Of a stretch of DNA of 64,000 nt, positions 35,486 through 43,069 are shown piece by piece; position 1 is the stretch's first letter; every line of letters begins with the position of its first letter. The position numbers and the translations under genes were made by a program. The notes below the pieces were generated by a model. It saw only the letters and a list, made by a program, of their open reading frames with translations. It made no database searches and had not been told where the DNA came from. This DNA comes from Alphaproteobacteria bacterium (GTDB lineage Bacteria; Pseudomonadota; Alphaproteobacteria; Bin95): assembly GCA_020638555.1 (NCBI GenBank), contig JACKII010000005.1, positions 124,001 to 188,000 of the forward strand, given 5' to 3'.

Positions 35486-36298
35486 ATGGCCGTCGTCGAA
35501 ACCGAACAACATGGCGAAATCTTCGTCATCCGCATGAACCGTCCGGACGCGCTGAACGCGCTCAACAACGAGTTGCGCGGCCAGCTCTCCGAAGCCTGGA
35601 ACCATTTCGAGGACGCAAAGGACCTGGAGGTCGCCATCTTCACCGGCAGCGGCCGCGGCTTCTGCGCCGGCGAAGACATGAAGGAGGCGCTGCAGGCCGG
35701 CAAGCCCGGCTTCTCCAAGCCCACGGCCAAGCCCGACCCCTTCATGCGCGAGACGCTGACCAAGCCGGTGATCGGCGCCATCAACGGCTATGCCATGGGC
35801 GGCGGCTTCATGCTGGTGGAGCGGACCGACTTGCGCGTCGCCGTCCGCGGCACCCTCTTCGAGATGAGCGAGGCCAAGCGCTGGATGCTGGGCGGCTGGA
35901 ATCACGGCCATGTGGCAAACCTGCCCTTCCCCATCGCCACCGAAATGGCCTTCGCCTTCCGCATCACCTCCGAGCGCATGTACGAGCTGGGCTTCCTCAA
36001 CCGCCTGGTCGAGCCGGACCAGTTGATGCCGGAAGCCATGAAAATGGCCGAGCACCTGCTGACCCTGCCGCCGGCGGCGCGCGTCAACACCCTGCACATG
36101 ATGAAGACCGTGCGCCCGAACCCGGCCGCGCCCTATCACAAGCTCGCCAAGGCGCTGCACGAGCACGGCGCCCTCAGCGACCGCATGGAGAGCCGCGCCG
36201 CCTTTGCCGAAAAGCGCAAGCCGGTCTGGAAGGGCTGGGAGAAGCCGGAAGACCGCTACAACCTGCCGACGCTGGAAAGCGTGACGGCGGCGGAATAG
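35486..36298 (+). CDS. Enoyl-CoA hydratase/isomerase-family protein
   Basis: A 270-residue crotonase-fold protein. It has FVIRMNRPDALNALNNEL, the oxyanion-hole segment GRGFCAGEDMKEAL and the second GAINGYAMGGGFMLVERTDLRVA. The usual active-site glutamates of hydratases are not both evident (region KRWMLGGWNHGH), so it may be an isomerase, hydrolase or a member of other function. The ATG follows GAGGGGA. The next gene (153 bases on) is a class III CoA-transferase; the pair would fit a fatty-acid or carnitine-like CoA pathway, but a family B repeat lies between them. Confidence 0.86.
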   Translation: MAVVETEQHGEIFVIRMNRPDALNALNNELRGQLSEAWNHFEDAKDLEVAIFTGSGRGFCAGEDMKEALQAGKPGFSKPTAKPDPFMRETLTKPVIGAINGYAMGGGFMLVERTDLRVAVRGTLFEMSEAKRWMLGGWNHGHVANLPFPIATEMAFAFRITSERMYELGFLNRLVEPDQLMPEAMKMAEHLLTLPPAARVNTLHMMKTVRPNPAAPYHKLAKALHEHGALSDRMESRAAFAEKRKPVWKGWEKPEDRYNLPTLESVTAAE

Positions 36299-36319
36299 CA
36301 ACGCGCATCGTCCATTTCG

Positions 36320-36425
36320 CTTCATCCTGAGTAGCGCCGGCTGAAAGCCGGTGCGTATCGAAGGATCGGCAGCGGGCACGCAAACGACCCTTCGATACGC
36401 CGCTTCGCGCCTACTCAGGGTGAAG
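36320..36425. repeat. Family B palindromic repeat, copy 1
   Basis: Arms CTTCATCCTGAGTAG and CTACTCAGGGTGAAG, with inner CGTATCGAAGG and CCTTCGATACG. This copy is the most diverged of the full ones. Confidence 0.85.
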
Positions 36426-36451
36426 CCCCAACATTCCGGAGCCCCCCGACC

Positions 36452-37663
36452 ATGACCACCCATCCAGGCCCTCTCGCTGGCATTCGCGTGCTCGACATGA
36501 CCGAGCACATGGCCGGCCCGTTCGGCACCCTGATCTTCGCAGACATGGGCGCCGAAGTGATCAAGGTGGAACGCCCAGGCCGCGGCGACTCCACCCGCGG
36601 CATGGGCGACCAGTCCGAACGCAACCCGTTCTTCCGCTACATCAACCGCAACAAGAAAAGCGTCACGCTCAACTACAAGGAGCCCGAGGGCAAGGCCCTG
36701 TTCCTGGACCTGGTCAAGACCGTCGACATCCTCTGGGAGAACTACCGCCCGGGGGTAATGCCGCGGGCCGGTCTCGGTTACGAGGACCTGAAAAAGGTCA
36801 ATCCGCGCCTGATCTACTGCCAGTCCTCCGGCCTCGGCTATGACGGCCCGCTGGCGCACCGCGGCGGCTTCGACCTGATCGCCCAGGGCATGGGCGGCAT
36901 CATGCACGTGACCGGCGAGCCGGACGGCCCGCCCACCAGCGTCGGCCTGCCGATCACCGACCTCGGCACCGGCATGTTCTCGGCCCACGGCGTGCTGGCG
37001 GCGCTCTACCAGCGCGAAAAGACCGGCGAGGGCTGCCTGATCGAGACCTCGCTGTTGGAGACCGCCATCGGCCTCTCGTCCTGGACCAGCGCCGGCTATC
37101 TGGCCGACCCGGAGAAAAAGGAGCCGACGCGCCAGGGCTCGCGCCACCGCCAGAACGCGCCCTACCAGCGCTTCGAGACCGCCGACGGCTATATCATGAT
37201 CGGCGCCGGCAACCAGAAGATCTGGGCCCGCGCGGCCGCGGCGCTGGGCCATCCGGAATGGGTGGACGACCCACGCTGGCCCTCGTCGGCCATGAGGGTC
37301 AAGAACCGCGCAGCGCTGGAGGCGGCGATCACGGCGGTGCTGAAGACCAACACCACCGACCACTGGGTCAGCGTGATGGAAGAGGCCGGCGTGCCCAGCG
37401 GCCCGGTCTACAATTACGCCGACATGTTCGCCGACCCGCAGGTGCAGCACCGCGGCATGGTGGTGACCGCCCATGACGACGAACTGGGCGAGGTGCCGCA
37501 TATCCGCTCGCCGATCCGGATGACCGGCACGGAGAGCGGCGGCGGCGGCGTCGCCGTGCGCACCGTCGCACCGAAACTCGGCGCCCACAATGCGGAGGTC
37601 TATGGCAGCATCGGCGTCAGCGAGGCCGACCTCGCCGCGCTCAAGGCCAAGGGCATCGTCTGA
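36452..37663 (+). CDS. CaiB/BaiF-family (class III) CoA-transferase
   Basis: A 403-residue class III CoA-transferase: GIRVLDMTEHMAGPFGTLIFADMGAEVIKVERPGRGD at the start, ENYRPGVMPRAGLGYEDL, and GLPITDLGTGMFSAHGVLAALY, where the aspartate should form the acyl-CoA intermediate. These enzymes move CoA between carboxylic acids such as formate/oxalate, carnitine or succinate. It follows the crotonase gene on the same strand, which suggests a shared but unidentified acyl-CoA route. The ATG follows GGAGCCCCCCGACC, a modest ribosome site. Confidence 0.92.
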   Translation: MTTHPGPLAGIRVLDMTEHMAGPFGTLIFADMGAEVIKVERPGRGDSTRGMGDQSERNPFFRYINRNKKSVTLNYKEPEGKALFLDLVKTVDILWENYRPGVMPRAGLGYEDLKKVNPRLIYCQSSGLGYDGPLAHRGGFDLIAQGMGGIMHVTGEPDGPPTSVGLPITDLGTGMFSAHGVLAALYQREKTGEGCLIETSLLETAIGLSSWTSAGYLADPEKKEPTRQGSRHRQNAPYQRFETADGYIMIGAGNQKIWARAAAALGHPEWVDDPRWPSSAMRVKNRAALEAAITAVLKTNTTDHWVSVMEEAGVPSGPVYNYADMFADPQVQHRGMVVTAHDDELGEVPHIRSPIRMTGTESGGGGVAVRTVAPKLGAHNAEVYGSIGVSEADLAALKAKGIV

Positions 37664-37734
37664 TCCGGGCGGCCGGCGGGGCGGCGGTGGGACGCCGCCA
37701 CCATCGGCCGCCGTTCATTTCCCACCGCCCCATG

Positions 37735-37829
37735 CTTCATCCCGAGTAGCCGCGGACGCAGTCCGGGGCGTATCGAGGGACGCGGGTGCCCTCGTCCCTC
37801 GATACGGGCCTCCGGCCCTACTCGGGATG
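37735..37829. repeat. Family B palindromic repeat, copy 2
   Basis: Near-perfect arms: GCTTCATCCCGAGTAG and CTACTCGGGATGAAGC. Inner CGTATCGAGGGACG mirrors CGTCCCTCGATACG. Confidence 0.92.
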
Positions 37830-37870
37830 AAGCACAGAGGGATGAAGCACAGAGGGATGAAGCACAGAGG
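37826..37870. repeat. 15-bp tandem repeat, three exact copies
   Basis: GATGAAGCACAGAGG three times, then a decayed fourth copy. It starts from the GATGAAGC end of the adjoining family B repeat, so it looks like local expansion of that end. Confidence 0.92.
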
Positions 37871-37918
37871 GATGACGCAAAGGGGGCATGAAACGGCTTG
37901 GGCCATCGGCCCCGCCGC

Positions 37919-38362
37919 TCACGCCGCGCCGATCGTCTTCAGCGCCTTTTCCACGGCGTCGAAGCTCAGCAGCACGCTGCCATGGCGGCTCTTGAACTCC
38001 CGCACCGGCGTCAGGACTTCCAGGTCGTCCCAGACATCGGCCGGCAGCGGCTCGCCCTCTTTCAGCATGGCGCGCATGGCGGCACCGGCATGCTTCAGCT
38101 CCGCCACCGACGCTCCCACCACGTGCCGCGCCATGATCGAGGCCGCGGCCTGGCCCAGCGTGCAGGCGCGAACCACGTGGCGGTAGTCGGTCACGACCCC
38201 GTCCTGCACCTTCAGGTCGACCGTGATGCGCGAGCCGCAGAGCGGGCTGCGCACGCTGGCGCTGGCGTCGGCATCGTCCAGCCGGCCCTGCAGCGGGATA
38301 TCGTCCGCCAGTTCCATGATGCGGGCATTGTAAAGAGCCTTGATCTTGGCGGCTTCGCTCAT
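37919..38362 (-). CDS. NifU/IscU-like iron-sulfur scaffold protein
   Basis: A 147-residue protein with the NifU N-terminal fold: YNARIMELADDIP, SPLCGSRITVDLKV and VRACTLGQAAASIMARHVVG. Two of the three scaffold cysteines are visible. At the third position the alphaproteobacterial variant SRHGSVLLSFDAVEKAL has no cysteine, so cluster assembly would differ from classical IscU. The ATG is chosen from the family start (SEAAKIKALYN). It follows the SufE gene by 16 bases on the same strand, which supports a joint role in iron-sulfur or sulfur transfer. Confidence 0.85.
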   Translation of the reverse strand: MSEAAKIKALYNARIMELADDIPLQGRLDDADASASVRSPLCGSRITVDLKVQDGVVTDYRHVVRACTLGQAAASIMARHVVGASVAELKHAGAAMRAMLKEGEPLPADVWDDLEVLTPVREFKSRHGSVLLSFDAVEKALKTIGAA

Positions 38363-38378
38363 GGTGGTGTGGGTCTCG

Positions 38379-38804
38379 TCAGGCGGCGGCCGCGGCGGCT
38401 TTCGCCTCGGCGAAGATGCGGGTGACCATGGCATGCAGGCCATTGTTGCGGGTGGGCGAGAGGTGCTCGTCCAGGCCGATGGCGGCAATGAAGTCCGGCC
38501 TAGTCGCCAGGATTTCCTTGGGCGTGCGCTCGGAATAGATGCGCAGCAGGATGGCGATCAGGCCGCTGACAATGTGCGCGTCGCTGGTCGCGAGAAAGCG
38601 CAGGCGCCCGTCGCCCATGGGCTCGGCCACGAACCAGACCTGGCTCTGGCAGCCACGCACCTTGTAGGCGTCGGTCTGCTTGTCCGCCGGAAACTCCGGC
38701 AGGTTGCGCCCCAGGTCGATGATGTAGCGGTACCGGTCCATCCAGTCGTCGAAGAAGGCGAATTCCTCGATCAGCTCGTCCTGGACCTCTTGAATGCTGG
38801 GCAA
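38379..38804 (-). CDS. sufE: SufE-family sulfur-acceptor protein
   Basis: A 141-residue SufE: DELIEEFAFFDDWMDRYRYIIDLGR, the persulfide cysteine in KVRGCQSQVWFVAE, then SDAHIVSGLIAILLRIYSERTPKEI and GLDEHLSPTRNNGLHAMV. It accepts sulfur from SufS and passes it on. I choose TTG 38804 because AAGGA lies 7 bases before it and family similarity begins there. The longer ATG at 38849 would begin inside a family B repeat. It is paired with the NifU-like scaffold gene downstream. Confidence 0.88.
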   Translation of the reverse strand: MPSIQEVQDELIEEFAFFDDWMDRYRYIIDLGRNLPEFPADKQTDAYKVRGCQSQVWFVAEPMGDGRLRFLATSDAHIVSGLIAILLRIYSERTPKEILATRPDFIAAIGLDEHLSPTRNNGLHAMVTRIFAEAKAAAAAA

Positions 38805-38844
38805 TGGAGGTTCCTTGTCTTTGACTGTCCGCCGCCTCTGTCTT

Positions 38845-38929
38845 TTCACCCCGAGTAGGGCCGAAGGTCCGTATCGGGGGCCGCGCTCCCTCGATACGCC
38901 GGCTAATGCCGGCTACTCGGGATGAAACC
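38845..38929. repeat. Family B palindromic repeat, copy 3
   Basis: Arms TTCACCCCGAGTAG and CTACTCGGGATGAA, inner CGTATCGGGGG and CTCGATACG. It fills the gap between sufE and the CobW gene on the minus strand. Confidence 0.85.
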
Positions 38930-38956
38930 AATGGGCTCTTTTCCGTTACCGGTCCT

Positions 38957-40093
38957 CTAAACGAAATTCACGCGCCGGCGCTCCGGCCCGGTGAAGCTGT
39001 TCAGCAACTGCTCCAAAAATTCCTTCTCCACGTCGCGGGTGATGAACACCAGTCGGGTGCGGTGGTCGTCGGACGGCCATTTCTCCAGCATCACCGGCGG
39101 GTGGAACACGTGCTGGACGCCGTGCACCACCACCGGGCCGTCGAAATCCTTCACGTTGACGATGCCCTTGACCCGCAGCAGGTCCGGCCCTTTCAGCATC
39201 ATCGCCATGTTGATCCATTCCTCGAACGCATGCGCCTCGATCGGCTCGTCGAGGGTCAGGCAATAGGCGCGGATCGACTCGTCGTGGCGGTTGACGTCGT
39301 GGTGGTGGTCGCCGTGCCCATGCTCCTCATGCCCGTGGTCATGCTCATCGTGATCGTGCCCATGGTGATGGTGCCCGTGCTCCGCCTCCTCGCGCGCGGC
39401 GATCTCCTCGGCCTGGAGCCATTTTTCGACGTCGGCGATCTTGTTCTTCGGGTCGAACAGGCCGGCGTCGAACAGCAGCGCCGCCGCGATCCGTCCGTTC
39501 TCGGCCTCGTGGATCGGCGCGCCGGGGTTGAGGGTCTTGAGCCGCTCCTTCAGCGCCGCAACCGTGGCCGCGTCGGCCAGGTCCGCCTTGGTCAGCACCA
39601 GGCGATCGGCGACGGCCGCCTGCTTCACGCTTTCGAACTGGCTGTCCAGCGTGGCGGACCCGTTCACCGCGTCCACCGTGGTGATGACGCCGTCCATGCG
39701 ATAGCGCCCGCTGACATAGGGGTCGGCCATCAGCGTGTGCAGGATCGGCGCCGGGTCGGCCAGGCCGGTGGTCTCGATCACCACCCGGTGGAAAGGCGGG
39801 ATCTTGCCCTGCTCCGCCGCCAGCGCCTGTTTCATCAGGGTTTCCTGAAGGTCGTTGCGCACCGTGCAGCACAGGCAGCCGGCATTGATCAGCACCATTT
39901 CGTCCGAGACCTCCTCGACCAGCAGGTGGTCGAGGCCGATCTCGCCGAACTCGTTGACGATCACCAGCGTGCCGGCCATGTCCGGCTGCTTCACCAGTTG
40001 GTTCAGCAGCGTGGTCTTGCCGCTGCCGAGAAAGCCGGTGAGGATCGAGACCGGCAGGCGCTGGTTGGGGTCGCGTGTGTCCCAGGATTCCAT
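38957..40093 (-). CDS. CobW/COG0523-family GTP-binding metallochaperone
   Basis: A 378-residue G3E GTPase: Walker A TGFLGSGKTT (about 18-27), metal motif GCLCC (CxCC) near 73, base-specificity LTKADL, and a histidine/aspartate-rich loop of some 40 residues (about 245-285) before the C-terminal CobW_C domain. CxCC plus a His-rich loop indicates zinc (or cobalt/nickel) handling. It is divergent from hisI, a zinc enzyme. COG0523 members near hisI-type genes are often zinc-starvation genes under Zur. A TATAGTATA palindrome in the 96-base intergenic region fits. Zinc allocation is an inference. Confidence 0.9.
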   Translation of the reverse strand: MESWDTRDPNQRLPVSILTGFLGSGKTTLLNQLVKQPDMAGTLVIVNEFGEIGLDHLLVEEVSDEMVLINAGCLCCTVRNDLQETLMKQALAAEQGKIPPFHRVVIETTGLADPAPILHTLMADPYVSGRYRMDGVITTVDAVNGSATLDSQFESVKQAAVADRLVLTKADLADAATVAALKERLKTLNPGAPIHEAENGRIAAALLFDAGLFDPKNKIADVEKWLQAEEIAAREEAEHGHHHHGHDHDEHDHGHEEHGHGDHHHDVNRHDESIRAYCLTLDEPIEAHAFEEWINMAMMLKGPDLLRVKGIVNVKDFDGPVVVHGVQHVFHPPVMLEKWPSDDHRTRLVFITRDVEKEFLEQLLNSFTGPERRRVNFV

Positions 40094-40129
40094 TGGGGTC
40101 GTGCTTCTCTGTGGGGCTTGACAGGCTCT

Positions 40130-40140
40130 CTATAGTATAG
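40130..40140. promoter_or_regulatory. Candidate Zur operator between cobW-like gene and hisI
   Basis: CTATA-G-TATAG, an 11-bp odd palindrome. Its TATA-N-TATA centre equals the core of alphaproteobacterial Zur boxes. It is placed 37 bases before the CobW start and 50 bases before hisI. The outer arms of a full Zur box are not well conserved. Confidence 0.45.
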
Positions 40141-40189
40141 GCACGAGCAGAACGCATCCCAACACCGGAACCGGCAGCGGATTTTTCCC

Positions 40190-40648
40190 ATGACCGAACA
40201 CTCTTTTGCGCCGCGCGAAACCAAAGCCGCGGTGGAGGAAGGCACCGGCTTCGCGCCGAAATTCGACGCGGCCGGCCTGATCCCCTGCGTCACCACCGAC
40301 GCCGCCACCGGCGAACTGCTGATGTTCGCCTATATGAACGCCGAGGCGCTGGCCCAAACCATCCGCCTCGGCGAGGCGGTGTATTGGAGCCGGTCGCGCG
40401 GCGAACTCTGGCACAAGGGCGCGACCAGCGGCCATGTGCAGAAAGTGGTCGAACTCCGGGTCGACTGCGACCAGGATTGCCTCTGGCTGCGGGTCGACCC
40501 CCAGGGCAAGGCCGCCTGCCATGTCGGCTATCGCTCCTGCTTCTACCGCTCGGTGCCGCTCGGCGGCAGCGGCCAGCCCCTGGCCTTCGAGGAGACCGAA
40601 AAGCTGTTCGACCCGGCCGAGGTGTACGGCACCGGCAAGACCGCCTAG
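40190..40648 (+). CDS. hisI: Phosphoribosyl-AMP cyclohydrolase
   Basis: A 152-residue HisI: LLMFAYMNAEAL, YWSRSRGELWHKGATSGH, and the zinc/magnesium ligand region VDCDQDCLWLRV and ACHVGYRSCFYR. It opens the ring of PR-AMP in histidine synthesis. All metal-binding cysteines are kept, so it is a zinc-dependent form. It is isolated from other his genes and divergent from a CobW-type GTPase, which suggests co-regulation by metal supply. A family C repeat follows within 50 bases. Confidence 0.95.
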   Translation: MTEHSFAPRETKAAVEEGTGFAPKFDAAGLIPCVTTDAATGELLMFAYMNAEALAQTIRLGEAVYWSRSRGELWHKGATSGHVQKVVELRVDCDQDCLWLRVDPQGKAACHVGYRSCFYRSVPLGGSGQPLAFEETEKLFDPAEVYGTGKTA

Positions 40649-40682
40649 AGCGGGTTCTTTTCCCGCTGGCACACCCCCATCT

Positions 40683-40791
40683 CCCCTGTCCTCGCGGAAG
40701 CGGGGACCCATGCCTGAGAGACCCATACAGAGTCCGTGTCCTGTGAGAAGCTCTCAGGCATGGGCTCCCGCTTGTGCGGGAGATGGGGCAG
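40683..40791 (+). repeat. Family C inverted repeat, copy 2
   Basis: The same 12-bp arms CATGCCTGAGAG/CTCTCAGGCATG as at 16.9 kb, with only scattered differences over about 110 bases. It is again placed after a plus-strand gene and before a convergent minus-strand gene. Confidence 0.88.
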
Positions 40792-40812
40792 GAAAGCAGT
40801 GCCGAAAGCGAC

Positions 40813-41397
40813 CTAGCCCGCGGCCCGCGCCGCCTTGCGCAGGCGCTTCAACTCGTCGAAGGTCGCGGTGGCGTCGCGCAGCAGGGCGACCACGCCCCAG
40901 ACGCGCCCGTCCTCGCCTTTCACGGCGGCGATGGTGAACTGGATCGAGAGCTTGTCGCCCGCCTTGTTCATCGCCGGCACCGACAGGATCTCGTCGGGCT
41001 CGTGGCTGGACTGGCCGGTTTCCATCGTCTTGCGATAGCCCTGCCAGTGGCGCTCGCGCAGGCGCTCCGGAATGATGATGTCCAGCGACCGGCCCAGGGC
41101 CTCCGCTTCCGTGAAGCCGAAAATGCGGGTGGCACCGGCGTTCCAGAACTGGATCGTGCCGTCGGCGTCGGAATAGATCACCGCGTCCGGCAGATCGTCC
41201 ATCAGCGCCATTCCCAGGCGCAGCAACAGGCTGGCGGACGCGGTCGAGGCGGTGGGCGGCGGGGCGTTCATGGCGGCGGTTCCTTCGCGGGGCGTGTCGG
41301 CCGGCGCCAGGCCCATATAGACCGGGTCGACCTCGTGCATGAAACAGGGCGGCGAGGCGAACTCGCCGGGGGCGTTCGGGTCTTTGTCGTTGGTCAT
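40813..41397 (-). CDS. PAS-domain protein paired with a truncated haemoglobin
   Basis: A 194-residue soluble protein. Residues 70-180 form a PAS domain (ALMDDLPDAVIYSDADGTI, FWNAGATRIFGFTEAEALGR, MNKAGDKLSIQFTIA). The first 60 residues hold an unusual segment, ASPPCFMHEVDPVYMG, whose role I cannot name. No kinase, cyclase or DNA-binding domain follows, so it is a stand-alone sensor or adaptor, perhaps binding haem or flavin. ATG 41397 lies 14 bases after the haemoglobin stop; a start at 41433 would overlap that gene. The pairing suggests a role in oxygen or nitric-oxide sensing. Confidence 0.8.
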   Translation of the reverse strand: MTNDKDPNAPGEFASPPCFMHEVDPVYMGLAPADTPREGTAAMNAPPPTASTASASLLLRLGMALMDDLPDAVIYSDADGTIQFWNAGATRIFGFTEAEALGRSLDIIIPERLRERHWQGYRKTMETGQSSHEPDEILSVPAMNKAGDKLSIQFTIAAVKGEDGRVWGVVALLRDATATFDELKRLRKAARAAG

Positions 41398-41410
41398 GGT
41401 CCGGCCTCCT

Positions 41411-41881
41411 TCACCGGGCCGGGACGGGCGCATGCACGTCCGGGCGGTTCAGCCGCTCGCCCGGCGCGAGCCTCAGTCCGTTGCTGACGGCGATGCCCAG
41501 TTCCAAACTGGCGGCGATGCGCCGGGCGCGGTCGACGAAATGGGCCGCGGCCACCGGCGGGCACTCCGCCATCGCCGTCGCCTCGAACAGGGCGAGCCAG
41601 CGGTCGAAATGCACGCCGTCCACCGGCAGCGGCGCATGCTTGACCATCGGCTGGCCGTGATACGCCCCCGTCATCAGCACGACCGAGGACCAGAAGGCGC
41701 ACATGCGCCCCAGATGGACGTCCCAGTCGCCGATGCGCGCCTCGAACACGGGGCCCAGCAACGGGTCGCGCCGCACCTGGGCATAAAAGGCATGCACCAG
41801 CCGCTGGATCATCGCCGCGTCGATTCCGGTCCGCTCGGCGATCTCCGCGGCAATGACGGACCGGCGTTCGTTCGGGCTCAT
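41411..41881 (-). CDS. Group III truncated haemoglobin
   Basis: A 156-residue globin of the short (2-on-2) class, group III by its pattern: IQRLVHAFYAQVRRDPLLGPVFEARIGDWDVHLGRMCAFWSSVV and YHGQPMVKHAPLPVDGVHFDRWLALFEAT. The proximal histidine should be the one in GVHFDRW; the conserved tryptophan in AFWSS matches group III. Functions proposed for the group include handling of nitric oxide or peroxide. It forms a small operon with the PAS protein. A palindrome lies 21-35 bases upstream. Confidence 0.88.
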   Translation of the reverse strand: MSPNERRSVIAAEIAERTGIDAAMIQRLVHAFYAQVRRDPLLGPVFEARIGDWDVHLGRMCAFWSSVVLMTGAYHGQPMVKHAPLPVDGVHFDRWLALFEATAMAECPPVAAAHFVDRARRIAASLELGIAVSNGLRLAPGERLNRPDVHAPVPAR

Positions 41882-41901
41882 CGGCCGACCTCGCTTTATT
41901 C

Positions 41902-41916
41902 GGTATCCTATATACC
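41902..41916. promoter_or_regulatory. Candidate operator ahead of the truncated haemoglobin gene
   Basis: GGTAT-CCTAT-ATACC, a 15-bp inverted repeat with 5-base spacing, extended imperfectly by ATTC and AATT. Its position over the likely promoter fits a repressor site. An Rrf2-type (NsrR/IscR-like) regulator is one possibility, but no family consensus matches exactly. Confidence 0.4.
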
Positions 41917-42084
41917 AATTTAATCCATCCCCCGCGCCGCCGCAATGGCCGTTCGGGATTGTCGCACGGTCGGCCGCGATTGCCCACGCCTTGCACGCGC
42001 GGGCGGTCTGGCCGATAGTGCCCGGCCAACCGCGCCCACCCCCGAACCAGTGCGCCGAACGACCGTTTCCGAGGACCCCGCCCC

Positions 42085-42888
42085 ATGGCCACGCCCACCT
42101 GGAATCTCTACGCCTTTTGCTATGGCCGCCACGAAAACCGGCTGATGAGCGACACCTTCATCGGCGGCAATCCGAACGAAATCTGCCGCGGCCTCGACTA
42201 TTTCATGTGGGCGGTGGTGAACGGCGACCGGGCCATCGTCATCGACACCGGCATGACCCAGGACAAGGTTCAGAGCATGAACCGCACCTGGCTCGCCGAT
42301 CCGGTCGACCTGCTGGGCAAGGTCGGCATCGACGCAGAACAGGTGGACGAGGTCATCCTCACCCACGCCCATTTCGACCATGTCGGCAACCTGCACCGCT
42401 TCCCCAAGGCCACCTTCACCATCCAGGACCTGGAGATGCAGTCCATCACCGGCCGCGACATGACCCACCCCTTCTTCCGCACCGCCTACCACCAGGACGA
42501 CGTGGAGGAGTTGGTCGGCCTGCTCTACGACAACCGGCTGAAATTCATCCATGGCGACGGCAGCTATGCGCCGGGCCTGGACTATCACCTGATCGGCGGC
42601 CATTCCCGCGGCCAGATGGGGTTGACGGTCAACACCGAGCGCGGGCCGGTGTTCCTGGCCAGCGACGCCATCCACCTGTTCAAGGAGGTCGACGAGGAAC
42701 TGCCCTTCATCGTCTTCTACGACATGGCCGAGATGCTGGAGGGCTACCGCACCTGCGCCAGGCTGGCCGGCGACCGCGCCTTCCTGGTGCCGGGCCACGA
42801 CCCGCTCGTCACCGACGTCTATCCCGCCGCCAGGCCCGGCCTGGAGGGCCTGGTGCTCGACCTGGGGCAAGCGCCGAAGGCGGCCTAG
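42085..42888 (+). CDS. Metallo-beta-lactamase-fold protein, N-acyl-homoserine-lactonase family
   Basis: A 267-residue protein with the dizinc motif THAHFDHVGN (HxHxDH), later ligands in GGHSRGQMGL and LASDAIHL, and a closing PGHDP. The overall order matches AttM/AiiA-type lactonases, but no quorum-sensing gene is near and many relatives act on other lactones or thioesters. ATG follows a GACCCC stretch without a clear ribosome site. It is divergent from the haemoglobin gene (203 bases apart) and followed by a family A repeat. Confidence 0.82.
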   Translation: MATPTWNLYAFCYGRHENRLMSDTFIGGNPNEICRGLDYFMWAVVNGDRAIVIDTGMTQDKVQSMNRTWLADPVDLLGKVGIDAEQVDEVILTHAHFDHVGNLHRFPKATFTIQDLEMQSITGRDMTHPFFRTAYHQDDVEELVGLLYDNRLKFIHGDGSYAPGLDYHLIGGHSRGQMGLTVNTERGPVFLASDAIHLFKEVDEELPFIVFYDMAEMLEGYRTCARLAGDRAFLVPGHDPLVTDVYPAARPGLEGLVLDLGQAPKAA

Positions 42889-42930
42889 CCTCCTCCCCCG
42901 CTCCGGTTTTCCCTGCGCAGCCTGCCACTC

Positions 42931-43063
42931 CCGGTGCGATGCTCCCCGGGCAAGGCGGAGCCGCGACCCGGGGTCGGTGTCATCCTTCGAACACCGCCGC
43001 TGCCGGTGTTCGCACGCCGCAACCGGTCCCGGATGCCCGCTCCGCAGGCTCCGGGATTCAAGT
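42931..43063 (+). repeat. Family A compound repeat, copy 4
   Basis: A diverged first hairpin (CCCCGGG with CCCGGGG), a clear middle hairpin CGAACACCG/CGGTGTTCG, and a third TCCCGG with CCGGGA. It lies between convergent genes. Confidence 0.82.
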
Positions 43064-43069
43064 GCCCTC

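Noticed and set aside
38805..38849. ATG start of sufE at 38849
   Set aside because: The added residues come from the family B repeat edge, and the TTG at 38804 has a well-placed AAGGA.
42085..42888. Dedicated quorum-quenching lactonase
   Set aside because: The HxHxDH fold is shared by many hydrolases and no luxI/luxR-type genes are near; only the family name is kept.
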